Positions 25,172 to 32,516 of a stretch of 36,791 nt of DNA are shown one piece after another; the first letter of the stretch is position 1; each line of letters begins with the position of its first letter. The notes beneath the pieces were generated by a model. That model was not told where the DNA came from, made no database searches, and was given only the letters and a program-made list of their open reading frames with translations. Source of the stretch: DATLYF01 sp035575095 (GTDB taxonomy: Bacteria; Pseudomonadota; Gammaproteobacteria; Competibacterales; Competibacteraceae); the NCBI GenBank assembly GCA_035575095.1, contig DATLYF010000154.1, forward strand, positions 1-36,791, written 5' to 3'. The position numbers were made by a program, and so were the translations under genes.

Positions 25172-26443
25172 ATGCTGGAGACCCTGGGTTTCGCCCTGCG
25201 CGGCGCTCTGCGCCTGGGTGGCGCGGCGCGGGTGCTGGCCGGCACCGGGCTGGAGTGGCTGCGTGGCGAGCGAGCGCCGGCGCCGCAGTTGCTGCGCCGC
25301 GCCTGCGAGCGGCTGGGGCCGACCTATGTCAAGCTCGGGCAGTTCATCGCCAGCTCCCCCAGCCTGTTCCCGGCCGAGTACGTGGAGGCCTTCGAGGGTT
25401 GCCTCGATCGCACCGAGCCGCTGCCGTTCCGGGTCATGGAGCGGGTGCTGGTGCAGGAATTGGGGCGCGACCTGGGGCGCCACTTCGCTGCCATCGATCC
25501 CGAGCCGCTGGCCTCGGCCTCCATCGCCCAGGTGCACGCCGCCGAGCTCAGGGGCGGCGGCCAGGTGGTGCTGAAGATCCAGAAGCCGGGGGTGCGCGAG
25601 ACGCTTACCACCGACATGCAGTTCCTCTACGTGACGACGCGGCTGCTGGAGTGGCTGGCGCCGCAGCTCTCGGCCGCTTCGCTGTCGGCCATCGTGCAGG
25701 AGATCCAGCGTACCATGATGGAGGAGTGCGACTTCCTGCAGGAGGCCGAGCACATCCGCCAGTTCCGCGAGTTCCTGGCACGCAGCGGCAACAGCGCGGT
25801 CACGGCACCGTGCCTCTATCCCCATCACAGCACTCTGCGCGTGCTCACCCTGGAGCGGCTCTACGGCGTGCCGCTCACCGATCTGGAGGCGATCCGCCGC
25901 CACGTCCCCGATCCGCGCCAGGCTCTGGTCACCGCCCTCAACACCTGGTTCCAGAGCCTGATCGAATGCGAAACCTTCCACGCCGATGTCCACGCCGGCA
26001 ACCTGCTGGCGCTGGAGGACGGCCGCCTGGCCTTCATCGACTTCGGCATCGTCGGGCGCATCGCTCCTGCGACCTGGGGCGCGCTCAGCGCCCTGCTGTC
26101 GGCCCTGAGCGCCGATGACCCGGCCGGCATGGCGCGGGCCATGGCCGCGCTCGGCGCCACTCGCGAGGACGTGGACGTGAACGCCCTGGCCCGCGACATC
26201 GAAGCCCTGTATGCCGACCTGGAGCGCCTCAATGCCGCGAGCGGCAGCGTGGAGCACGAACTCAACCACCTGCTGCTGCAACTGATGGAACTGGGCCGAC
26301 GCCACGGCATCCGCTTGCCCCGCGCCTTCGCCCTGCTGCTCAAGCAGTTCCTCTATTTCGATCGCTATATCCGCCTGCTCGCCCCGGAGCTCAAGCTGTT
26401 CGACCGCGACTGGCTGCCGGGAGAGGTGGTCAGGGAGGGGTGA
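25172..26443 (+). CDS. ABC1/UbiB/ADCK-family atypical kinase
   Basis: 423 aa. The family-defining KxGQ motif is at Lys54 (YVKLGQFIASSPSLFP). The Ala-rich loop SASIAQVHAAEL follows near residue 115, and the nucleotide-binding lysine is in VVLKIQKPGVRE near 131. The catalytic loop is FHADVHAGNLL (Asp272) and the metal-binding motif is FIDFGIVGRI (Asp290). UbiB proteins support ubiquinone synthesis and are usually about 540 aa with two C-terminal membrane helices. Here the protein ends after the kinase-like fold with no obvious membrane pair, so it is an ABC1 relative rather than canonical UbiB. Possible roles in isoprenoid lipid handling are inference. Confidence 0.85.
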   Translation: MLETLGFALRGALRLGGAARVLAGTGLEWLRGERAPAPQLLRRACERLGPTYVKLGQFIASSPSLFPAEYVEAFEGCLDRTEPLPFRVMERVLVQELGRDLGRHFAAIDPEPLASASIAQVHAAELRGGGQVVLKIQKPGVRETLTTDMQFLYVTTRLLEWLAPQLSAASLSAIVQEIQRTMMEECDFLQEAEHIRQFREFLARSGNSAVTAPCLYPHHSTLRVLTLERLYGVPLTDLEAIRRHVPDPRQALVTALNTWFQSLIECETFHADVHAGNLLALEDGRLAFIDFGIVGRIAPATWGALSALLSALSADDPAGMARAMAALGATREDVDVNALARDIEALYADLERLNAASGSVEHELNHLLLQLMELGRRHGIRLPRAFALLLKQFLYFDRYIRLLAPELKLFDRDWLPGEVVREG

Positions 26444-26497
26444 GCAGGGCAGGCTGCTTTGCCGGATTGCCGCCCTGGGACCGCTTCGTGCGAAAGA

Positions 26498-26519
26498 GCG
26501 CGCCGCAGACTAGGCGCGC
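26498..26519 (+). terminator. Hairpin after the ABC1 kinase gene
   Basis: A perfect GCGCGCC / GGCGCGC stem with an 8-nt loop, 55 nt beyond the stop at 26443, without a T-run. It lies in the 142-nt gap before the small gene at 26586. Confidence 0.4.
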
Positions 26520-26585
26520 CGACCGTTTCCAGGTAAAACATTGCGCCTTGATGCGATTTCCTCATCTCCTTGGAGACCCTGGACC

Positions 26586-26825
26586 ATGAAGCCTCTGTCG
26601 GCCCCGGAAACCACCGCCATGAAATACGGCGTCCGCATGACCCTGCCCGAGGGCGACCCGATGCGCGCCCCGCACTTGCTCGGCCCGAACTGGGAGAGCG
26701 TGCGCTGGTTCGCCAGCGAAGCCGAGCGCGAGGCGTTCATCCGCGCCATGACCGGGAAGTTCGATTACTACCGTATCGGTGACAAGCCTAGCCTGGTGGT
26801 GGAGCGCATCGAGCAGCCCGAGTAA
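26586..26825 (+). CDS. Small conserved-looking hypothetical protein
   Basis: 79 aa from the ATG at 26586, with TTGGAGA about 10 nt upstream; the frame can also begin at ATG 26541 or at ATG 26619 (68 aa). Family not recognised. The protein is soluble with no signal or membrane segment. It has a mid region MRAPHLLGPNWESVRWFASE followed by an amphipathic helix and a C-terminal strand-like GDKPSLVVERIEQ. Codon use (strong G/C third position) resembles neighbouring genes, which supports real coding. A perfect hairpin follows immediately, marking the end of the transcript. Confidence 0.6.
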   Translation: MKPLSAPETTAMKYGVRMTLPEGDPMRAPHLLGPNWESVRWFASEAEREAFIRAMTGKFDYYRIGDKPSLVVERIEQPE

Positions 26826-26831
26826 CCGGCA

Positions 26832-26857
26832 GCGCCCCTCGCCTGCGGGAGGGGCGC
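26832..26857. terminator. Bidirectional terminator-like hairpin
   Basis: A perfect 9-bp stem GCGCCCCTC / GAGGGGCGC with an 8-nt loop lies between the convergent small gene (stop 26825) and the sugar ABC ATPase gene (stop 26871). Being symmetric it can serve both strands. No strong T-run on either side. Confidence 0.65.
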
Positions 26858-26870
26858 ATGCTGTGTAGCG

Positions 26871-27959
26871 TTACAGCCGCTCCTCGCTCTGCCGGTCGAA
26901 CAGCACCGCCTTGGCCATATCGATGCCGAAACGGCTGGTCTGGCCGGACTGCACCTCGCTGTCGGCGCGCAGCCGGGCGGTGACCTCCTGGTTGCCGAGG
27001 CGGATCACCGCCATGGTCTCCGGACCGGTCGGTTCGGTCACCAGCACCGGACAGTCCAGCGCCGTCTGGCTGTCGGTGACCGCATCGCCGATGTGCTCCG
27101 GGCGCAAGCCGAGCAGCACCGCCCGGCCGCTCTGGCCGCGCAGCCGCTCCTGGTAGCCGTTCAGCAGCGGCAGGGCCGCGCCGTCCTCCAGTTTCACCAG
27201 AGGGCCGTCGGCGCCGTCGACCACGGTGCCGGGCACCAGGTTCATCGAGGGCGAGCCGATGAACTGGGCGACGAAAGTGTTGGCCGGACGGTTGTACACC
27301 TCGGCCGGCGTGCCCAGTTGCTGCAGCACGCCGCTCTTCATCACCGCGATGCGGGTGGCCAACGTCATGGCCTCGATCTGGTCGTGGGTGACGTAGACGA
27401 TGGTGGCCTTGAGGCGCTGGTGCAGCTTCTTGATCTCGGTGCGCATGTCCACGCGCAACTTGGCGTCGAGGTTGGAGAGCGGCTCGTCGAACAGAAAGAT
27501 CTTGGGATTGCGCACCAGCGCCCGGCCCATGGCCACGCGCTGGCGCTGGCCGCCGGACAGTTGCGAGGGCTTGCGCTTGAGCAGATGCTCCATCTGCAGG
27601 AGCTTCGCCACCTCGGCGATCGCCTTGTCCCGTTCCGGCTTGGGTACGCCGCGCATCTCCATGCCGAAGGCGATGTTCTGCTCCACGTTCATGTTGGGGT
27701 AGAGCGCGTAGGACTGGAACACCATGGCGATGTCGCGGTCCTTGGGGTGCTTGTCGTTGACCCGCTCGCCGTCGATGAGGATGTCGCCCTCGGAGATGGT
27801 GTCCAGCCCGGCGATCATGTTGAGCAGAGTGGACTTGCCGCAGCCCGAAGGACCGACCAAGACCAGGAACTCGCCGTCGTCGATGGCGATGTCCACGCCC
27901 TTGAGGATCTCCAGCTGCTCGTAGCGTTTCCAGACGTTGCGGATGGTGAGTGAAGCCAT
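26871..27959 (-). CDS. Sugar ABC transporter ATPase (MalK/UgpC/GtsD-like)
   Basis: 362 aa, the CUT1-type ATPase length. Walker A GPSGCGKST near residue 37, Q-loop FQSYALYPNM, signature LSGGQRQRVAMGRAL, Walker B IFLFDEPLSNLD, H-loop VTHDQIEAMT. The C-terminal OB/TOBE regulatory domain begins near residue 240 with GSPSMNLVPGTV and has LGLRPEHIGDA. It powers the permease pair encoded upstream. It is the last gene of the sugar operon, 9 nt after gtsC, and a hairpin follows. Confidence 0.93.
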   Translation of the reverse strand: MASLTIRNVWKRYEQLEILKGVDIAIDDGEFLVLVGPSGCGKSTLLNMIAGLDTISEGDILIDGERVNDKHPKDRDIAMVFQSYALYPNMNVEQNIAFGMEMRGVPKPERDKAIAEVAKLLQMEHLLKRKPSQLSGGQRQRVAMGRALVRNPKIFLFDEPLSNLDAKLRVDMRTEIKKLHQRLKATIVYVTHDQIEAMTLATRIAVMKSGVLQQLGTPAEVYNRPANTFVAQFIGSPSMNLVPGTVVDGADGPLVKLEDGAALPLLNGYQERLRGQSGRAVLLGLRPEHIGDAVTDSQTALDCPVLVTEPTGPETMAVIRLGNQEVTARLRADSEVQSGQTSRFGIDMAKAVLFDRQSEERL

Positions 27960-27968
27960 GGGACGTTC

Positions 27969-28850
27969 TCAACCTTTCACGGAGCCCGCCATCAGGCCGC
28001 GCACGAAGTAGCGGCCGGCGAGGATGTAGACCAGCAGGGTGGGCAGCGCGGCATAGATAGCCGCGGCCATGTGCACGTTGTATTCCTTCACGCCCGTCGA
28101 GGTGTTGACGATGTTGTTCAGCGCCACGGTGATGGGGGCGCCGCCGCCGGGGGCGAAGGTCACGCCGAACAGGAAGTCGTTCCAGATGTTGGTGAACTGC
28201 CAGATCACCGTGACCACGATGATGGGAATCGAGCAGGGCAGCAGGATGCGGAAGAAGATGCGGAAGAAGCCCGCCCCGTCGATCATCGCCGCCTTCACCA
28301 GCTCATCCGGCAGGGCTGCATAGTAGTTGCGGAAGAACAGGGTGGTGAAGCACAGCCCATAGGTCACGTGTACGACCACCAGCCCGGTGATGCTGCCGGT
28401 CAGCCCCAGCTTGCCGAGGATGTAGGCCATGGGAATGAGCACGATCTGGAAGGGGATGAAGCAGCCGAACAGCATCAGCGTGAACAGCAGATCGGCGCCC
28501 TTGAACTTCCACTTGGTGAGCACGTAGCCGTTGAGCGCCCCCAGCAGGGTGGAGATCAGCACCGCCGGGATGGCCATCCTGATACTGTTGAAGAAATAAC
28601 CCTTGACGCCCACGCACTCGATGCCCACGCAGGCACTGGACCAGGCCCGGATCCAGGGCTCGAAGGTGATCGCCTGCGGCAGGTCGAGCAGGTTGCCGGC
28701 GCGAATCTCGTCCAGGGACTTCAGCGACGTGCTGACCATCACGAACAGCGGCAGCAGGTAGAAGGCCGCAAACAGGATCAGCACAGTGTAGATCAGGAAG
28801 CGGCCGGCACTCAGCCGGCGGCTCCCGGGGAGCTCAGCCACGGCGCTCAT
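27969..28850 (-). CDS. gtsC: Sugar ABC transporter permease (GtsC-like)
   Basis: 293 aa from the ATG at 28850, which has GAGGTG 6 nt upstream; a GTG at 28859 is less likely. Six membrane helices; the first is FLIYTVLILFAAFYLLPLFVMV. The EAA loop KAAMIDGAGFFRIFFRILLPCSIP is near residues 190-213. The GIECVGVKGYFFNS periplasmic insertion after the first helix recalls glucose-type permeases of the Gts group. It overlaps gtsB by 17 nt, so the two are translationally coupled. Substrate assignment rests mainly on the binding protein. Confidence 0.88.
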   Translation of the reverse strand: MSAVAELPGSRRLSAGRFLIYTVLILFAAFYLLPLFVMVSTSLKSLDEIRAGNLLDLPQAITFEPWIRAWSSACVGIECVGVKGYFFNSIRMAIPAVLISTLLGALNGYVLTKWKFKGADLLFTLMLFGCFIPFQIVLIPMAYILGKLGLTGSITGLVVVHVTYGLCFTTLFFRNYYAALPDELVKAAMIDGAGFFRIFFRILLPCSIPIIVVTVIWQFTNIWNDFLFGVTFAPGGGAPITVALNNIVNTSTGVKEYNVHMAAAIYAALPTLLVYILAGRYFVRGLMAGSVKG

Positions 28851-29781
28851 GGCGGGCACCTCGCAGTTCGGAGTAGAGATAAGGGACCATGATGGCCGCC
28901 ACCGTCATCAGCATCATCATGGCGCTGGCCGCGCCCAGACCCATCTGGCTGCGGGTGAAGGTGTGGGTGTACATGAAGGTCGCCGGCAGCTCCGAGGCGT
29001 AGCCCGGGCCGGCGCCGGTCAGCGCCATCACCAGGTCGAAGCTCTTGATGGCCAGGTGCGAGAGGATGACGAAGGCCGACAGGAACACCGGCCGCATCTG
29101 CGGGATGATGATGCGCCAGTAGATGCGCGGCAGGGTGGCGCCGTCGATGTAGGCGGCCTTGATCATTTCGCTGTCGATGCCGCGCAGGCCGGCCAGGAAC
29201 ATGGCCATGACAAAGCCCGAGGCCTGCCATATGCCGGCGATGACCACCGTGTAGATGACCATGTCGCGGTTGACCAGCCAGTCGAAGGTGAAGCCGGCAA
29301 AGCCGAAGTCCTGCATCACCTTCTGCAGACCCAGGCCCGGATCCAGCATCCAGCGCCAGACCGTGCCGGTGACGATGAACGACAGCGCCATCGGGTAGAG
29401 GTAGAGGGTGCGCAGCGTGCCCTCGGCGCGGATGCGCTGATCGAGCAGCACCGCGAGCAGCAGGCCGAGCACGCTGGCAATACCGATGTAGAGCACGGCG
29501 AACACGCCGAGATTGGAGATGGCGGTCAGCCAGCGCGGGTTGGCCCACAGGCGCTGGTACTGCTCCAGCCCGACCCAGGTGAAGCTGGGCAGGGTCTTGG
29601 AGTCGGTGAACGACAGATAGCCGCTCCAGACGATGAAGCCGTAGATGAACACCAGGGTGATGAGGAAGCTCGGCGCGAGCACGAGCTTGGGCAGCCAGAG
29701 CTCCGGCCGGCGCCAATAGGCCGTCGGGGCGGCAGCCTCACCCGGTCGCGCCGGACTGAGGGCGGCATTGGGCGCGGACAT
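28834..29781 (-). CDS. gtsB: Sugar ABC transporter permease (GtsB-like)
   Basis: 315 aa from the ATG at 29781, preceded by GGAGG at proper spacing; an in-frame upstream start reading through the intergenic palindrome was rejected. The cytoplasmic N-terminal region is proline/alanine-rich, then KLVLAPSFLITLVFIYGFIVW begins the membrane part. The EAA loop IKAAYIDGATLPRIYWRIIIPQMRPV is near residues 210-235. FTDSKTLPSFTWVGLEQYQRLWANPRW is typical of the first periplasmic loop in CUT1 permeases. It forms the membrane pore with GtsC. Confidence 0.88.
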   Translation of the reverse strand: MSAPNAALSPARPGEAAAPTAYWRRPELWLPKLVLAPSFLITLVFIYGFIVWSGYLSFTDSKTLPSFTWVGLEQYQRLWANPRWLTAISNLGVFAVLYIGIASVLGLLLAVLLDQRIRAEGTLRTLYLYPMALSFIVTGTVWRWMLDPGLGLQKVMQDFGFAGFTFDWLVNRDMVIYTVVIAGIWQASGFVMAMFLAGLRGIDSEMIKAAYIDGATLPRIYWRIIIPQMRPVFLSAFVILSHLAIKSFDLVMALTGAGPGYASELPATFMYTHTFTRSQMGLGAASAMMMLMTVAAIMVPYLYSELRGARHERRG

Positions 29782-29832
29782 AGTGGGAATCCTCCAGGTT
29801 GGGTGGGGCGATATCCCTCTCACCCATGCAAT

Positions 29833-29858
29833 CCCCTCCCCCGGATCCGGGGGAGGGG
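29833..29858. repeat. Perfect 26-bp palindrome in the sugar operon
   Basis: The sequence CCCCTCCCCCGGA and its exact complement form an uninterrupted 13+13 palindrome. On the minus strand it begins 8 nt after the stop of the binding-protein gene and ends about 50 nt before gtsB. Such intercistronic hairpins often protect the upstream mRNA or cause partial termination, giving more binding protein than permease. Confidence 0.75.
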
Positions 29859-29866
29859 GTTCAGGC

Positions 29867-31120
29867 TCACTTGGCGGCGGCGACCGCCTCGATCAACTGC
29901 TGTACCGCCTCGTCGGCGCTCATGTCCGAATTGAGGTGGTTGGTGATGACGTCGAAGAAGGCGCCCTTGACCGCCGCCGGCACGGCGTGGCCGTGAGCCA
30001 GGCTGCCGAGCATGGCGTTGGCGGCGATGGCTTTTTCCAGATCGGCCTTGGCCTTCTTGCCGCAGCCATCGAACTTGTCCATGGGCACGTCGGTGCGCGC
30101 CGGGATGGAACCCTTGACCAGGTTGAACTGCTCCTGGAAGGCCGGATCCATGATGGCTTTGGCCAGCTTCTCCTGGGCCGGCTTCTTGGCGGCGCCTACC
30201 TCGAACATGCCGAAAGCGTCGGAGTTGAAGGTGATGGCGCCCTTGGTGTCGGGGAAGTCGAAGCAGAGGAAATCGACCTCGGCCTTCTTGCCGGCGGTAG
30301 CGAACTCGCCCTTGGCCCAGTCGCCCATCACCTGCATGGCTGCTTCGCCGTTGATGATCTTGGCGGTGGCTAGGTTCCAGTCGAGGTTGGTGCGGTTCTT
30401 GTCCATGTACTGGCTAAGCTTGCGCATGCGCTCGAAGACCTGCTTCATCTGATCACTGCCCAGCGCCTGCTCGTCCAGCTCGAGGATGGCCTTGCGGTAG
30501 AAGTCGGCGCCGCCGACCGAGAGCACCACGTTCTCCCACAGCGTGGCGTCCTGCCAGTCCTGGCCGCCGTGGGCCAGGGGCAGCACGCCGGCGGCCTTGA
30601 ACTTGTCTAGGGCGGCGATCAACTCGTCCCAGGTTTTGGGCGGCTGCACACCGACTTTCGCAAACAGCGCCTTGTTGCCCCAGATCCAAGTGGGGCGGTG
30701 GATGTTGACCGGGGCCGCCACCCACTTGCCGTTCTGTACGGTGAACTTCTGCAGTGCCGGCGGGATCACCTTGTCCCAGCCCTCCTTCTTGGCGACCTCG
30801 CTGAGGTCGCCCATTATGCCCTGGCCGGCCCACTCGGTGATCACCATGCCCAGCATCTGCATCGCGGTGGGCGGGTTGCCCGAGGCGACGCGGGCCTTGA
30901 CCACGGTGGCGGCAGCGTCGCCCGCGCCGCCGGCCACGGCGGCGTCCTTCCAGGTCACGCCCTGCTTTTCCAGGTTCTGCTTCAGCACCTGCAGGGCGGC
31001 AGCCTCACCGCCCGAGGTCCACCAGTGCACCACTTCCACCTCCTCGGCGGCGTGGGCGACGCCGCCGAGGGCCAGCGCCAGGGCAGCGCCGAGCAGCAGA
31101 CTATGGGTCTTGAGTTTCAT
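29867..31120 (-). CDS. gtsA: Sugar ABC transporter substrate-binding protein (glucose/mannose GtsA-like)
   Basis: 417 aa. A signal peptide (MKLKTHSLLLGAALALALGG, cleavage near AHA) precedes the mature start AEEVEVVHWWTSGGEAAAL. That start, with GNPPTAMQMLGMVITEWA, is the hallmark of the GtsA/glucose-binding CUT1 group. Aromatic residues in VNIHRPTWIWGNKALF and in the GDWAKGEF region are expected to stack on the sugar. GGAGGAGA precedes the start. It is the second gene of the operon, 52 nt after the LacI regulator. Glucose or mannose is the most likely ligand, but related sugars are possible. Confidence 0.88.
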   Translation of the reverse strand: MKLKTHSLLLGAALALALGGVAHAAEEVEVVHWWTSGGEAAALQVLKQNLEKQGVTWKDAAVAGGAGDAAATVVKARVASGNPPTAMQMLGMVITEWAGQGIMGDLSEVAKKEGWDKVIPPALQKFTVQNGKWVAAPVNIHRPTWIWGNKALFAKVGVQPPKTWDELIAALDKFKAAGVLPLAHGGQDWQDATLWENVVLSVGGADFYRKAILELDEQALGSDQMKQVFERMRKLSQYMDKNRTNLDWNLATAKIINGEAAMQVMGDWAKGEFATAGKKAEVDFLCFDFPDTKGAITFNSDAFGMFEVGAAKKPAQEKLAKAIMDPAFQEQFNLVKGSIPARTDVPMDKFDGCGKKAKADLEKAIAANAMLGSLAHGHAVPAAVKGAFFDVITNHLNSDMSADEAVQQLIEAVAAAK

Positions 31121-31172
31121 GGTTTCTCCTCCTGTCCTTTGCGATCGTCAGGGTTGTGGGTGAGGCAGTCTG

Positions 31173-32219
31173 TCAATGCGCGCCACAGGACTGGCGGATC
31201 ACCAGTTGCGGCGGCACCAGTACCGTCCGCCCGGTCTGTTCCGGGTGGCGGATCAGTTCCAGCAGCAACTGGGCGGCCACGCGGCCGATGCGCTGCGGTT
31301 CTATGGAAACGGTGGTCAGGCCGGGGCTGACCAGGGCGGCGTCGGCGATGTTGTCGAAGCCCACCACGGCACAGTCCCGGCCGACGCTGCGGCCGCTCTG
31401 CGCCACGGCGTGCATCACGCCGAGCGCCACCGCATCGTTGAAGCAGACGATGGCGGTGGGGGCGGGGCTGCGGCCGAGCAGCTCCTGGGCGGCGTTGCGC
31501 CCGGCCAGGCGGGTCGGCGAGCAGGCCAGCACCCAGTCCGGCCGATAATCGAGGCCGTGGGTCGCAAGCGCGTCGCGGAAACCGTTCACCCGCTCCTGGC
31601 GCACGCCCAGGGCTTGTACGCCGCCGATATAGGCCAGGCGCTGGTGGCCGAGTCCGATCAGGTGCTCGGTGGCTAGGCGGCTGCCGTGATAGTCGTCGGT
31701 GCCGACGTAATTCTCCAGAGGATCACCGAGGTGGCGCATGACCAACACCAGCGGCACCTGCCAGCGGCGGAACTGGGCCGGCAGTTCCGCGCCGGTGCCG
31801 AGCACCGGGCAGAGCACGACGCCGGCCACGTCGTACTCGCGCAGCGCCGTCAGTAGCCGCTCCTGCCGCTCCAGGGATTCGTCGGTATGGGTCAGAAAGG
31901 GCAGATACTGGCGTTCGCTGAGGGCGGCCTCGAGCCCGACCGTGACCTCAGTGAAGAAGGGATTGGTGAGTTCGTTGATGACTAGGCCCACCACCTGGGA
32001 ATGCTGCTGGCGCAGATTGGCGGCAGCGCGATGGTAGACGTAGCCCAACTCCTCGATGGCAGCCAGCACGCGCTGGCGCGTCTCCGCCTTCACCAGCGGA
32101 CTGCCGCGCAGCACCAGCGACACGGTGGAGCGGGACACGCCGGCGTGGTCGGCGATATCGATGATGGTGGCCTTGCGGCGCGTCACCGCGCCGGTCTCCT
32201 CGGTGGTCTCGGTGGTCAT
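31173..32219 (-). CDS. LacI-family transcriptional regulator of the sugar operon
   Basis: 348 aa. An N-terminal tail of about 17 residues precedes the LacI helix-turn-helix TIIDIADHAGVSRSTVSLVLRGSPLV (residues 19-44) and the hinge helix AAANLRQQHSQVVGLVI. The sugar-binding core follows, with NELTNPFFTEVTVGLEAAL, the DDYHGSRLATEHLIGLGHQRLAYIGG block, AIVCFNDAVALGVM and VVGFDNIADAALVSPGLTTV. It is the first gene of the sugar operon and therefore likely autoregulated through the operator cluster upstream. The inducer is probably the imported sugar or its phosphorylated form, which is inference. Confidence 0.93.
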   Translation of the reverse strand: MTTETTEETGAVTRRKATIIDIADHAGVSRSTVSLVLRGSPLVKAETRQRVLAAIEELGYVYHRAAANLRQQHSQVVGLVINELTNPFFTEVTVGLEAALSERQYLPFLTHTDESLERQERLLTALREYDVAGVVLCPVLGTGAELPAQFRRWQVPLVLVMRHLGDPLENYVGTDDYHGSRLATEHLIGLGHQRLAYIGGVQALGVRQERVNGFRDALATHGLDYRPDWVLACSPTRLAGRNAAQELLGRSPAPTAIVCFNDAVALGVMHAVAQSGRSVGRDCAVVGFDNIADAALVSPGLTTVSIEPQRIGRVAAQLLLELIRHPEQTGRTVLVPPQLVIRQSCGAH

Positions 32220-32233
32220 CGTTATCGTAGTAT

Positions 32234-32406
32234 CGAAACGTTCTAAAAATATCCTATAGACGACCTCCAGAAATTGTCAACATTGCATCGCAACAATCTC
32301 GTATCTAGTTTTGGAACGATCTATATGGCGATGTCGAGAACATTCTATAGCTGGTTCCCGGGCATTGGCATGCTGGTGTGGTGTTAAATTTTGAACGTTC
32401 TAAATT
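32234..32406. promoter_or_regulatory. Cluster of four LacI-type operator-like sites
   Basis: Four related sequences in one orientation fit NNGAACGTTCTA: CGAAACGTTCTAA (32234-32246), TGGAACGATCTA (32312-32323), GAGAACATTCTA (32336-32347), and AATTTTGAACGTTCTAAATT (32387-32406). The last is a 20-bp palindrome with a single mismatched pair. Three of the four have the central CG typical of LacI-family operators. They lie in the 297-nt space between the regulator gene and the divergent AAA ATPase gene, so repression by looping, and control of both directions, are possible. Nothing else was recognised in this gap. Confidence 0.7.
32252..32280 (-). promoter_or_regulatory. Sigma70-type promoter of the lacI-sugar operon
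   Basis: On the minus strand a perfect -35 TTGACA (32280-32275) is followed by TATAGG at 16 nt spacing (32258-32253) or TAGGAT at 18 nt spacing (32256-32251). Operator 1 at 32234-32246 falls over the expected transcription start, a classic repressor position. The regulator ATG is at 32219. Confidence 0.6.
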
Positions 32407-32516
32407 CAATGCCAACGTGCCGGATCAGGAGGGATGGGCGAATAGAGGACGGTGCCTCGTGACAACCTCCTGCATTTGCGCTATCCAGGCAGGAGCACGA
32501 CGAAGACGCCCGCGCC

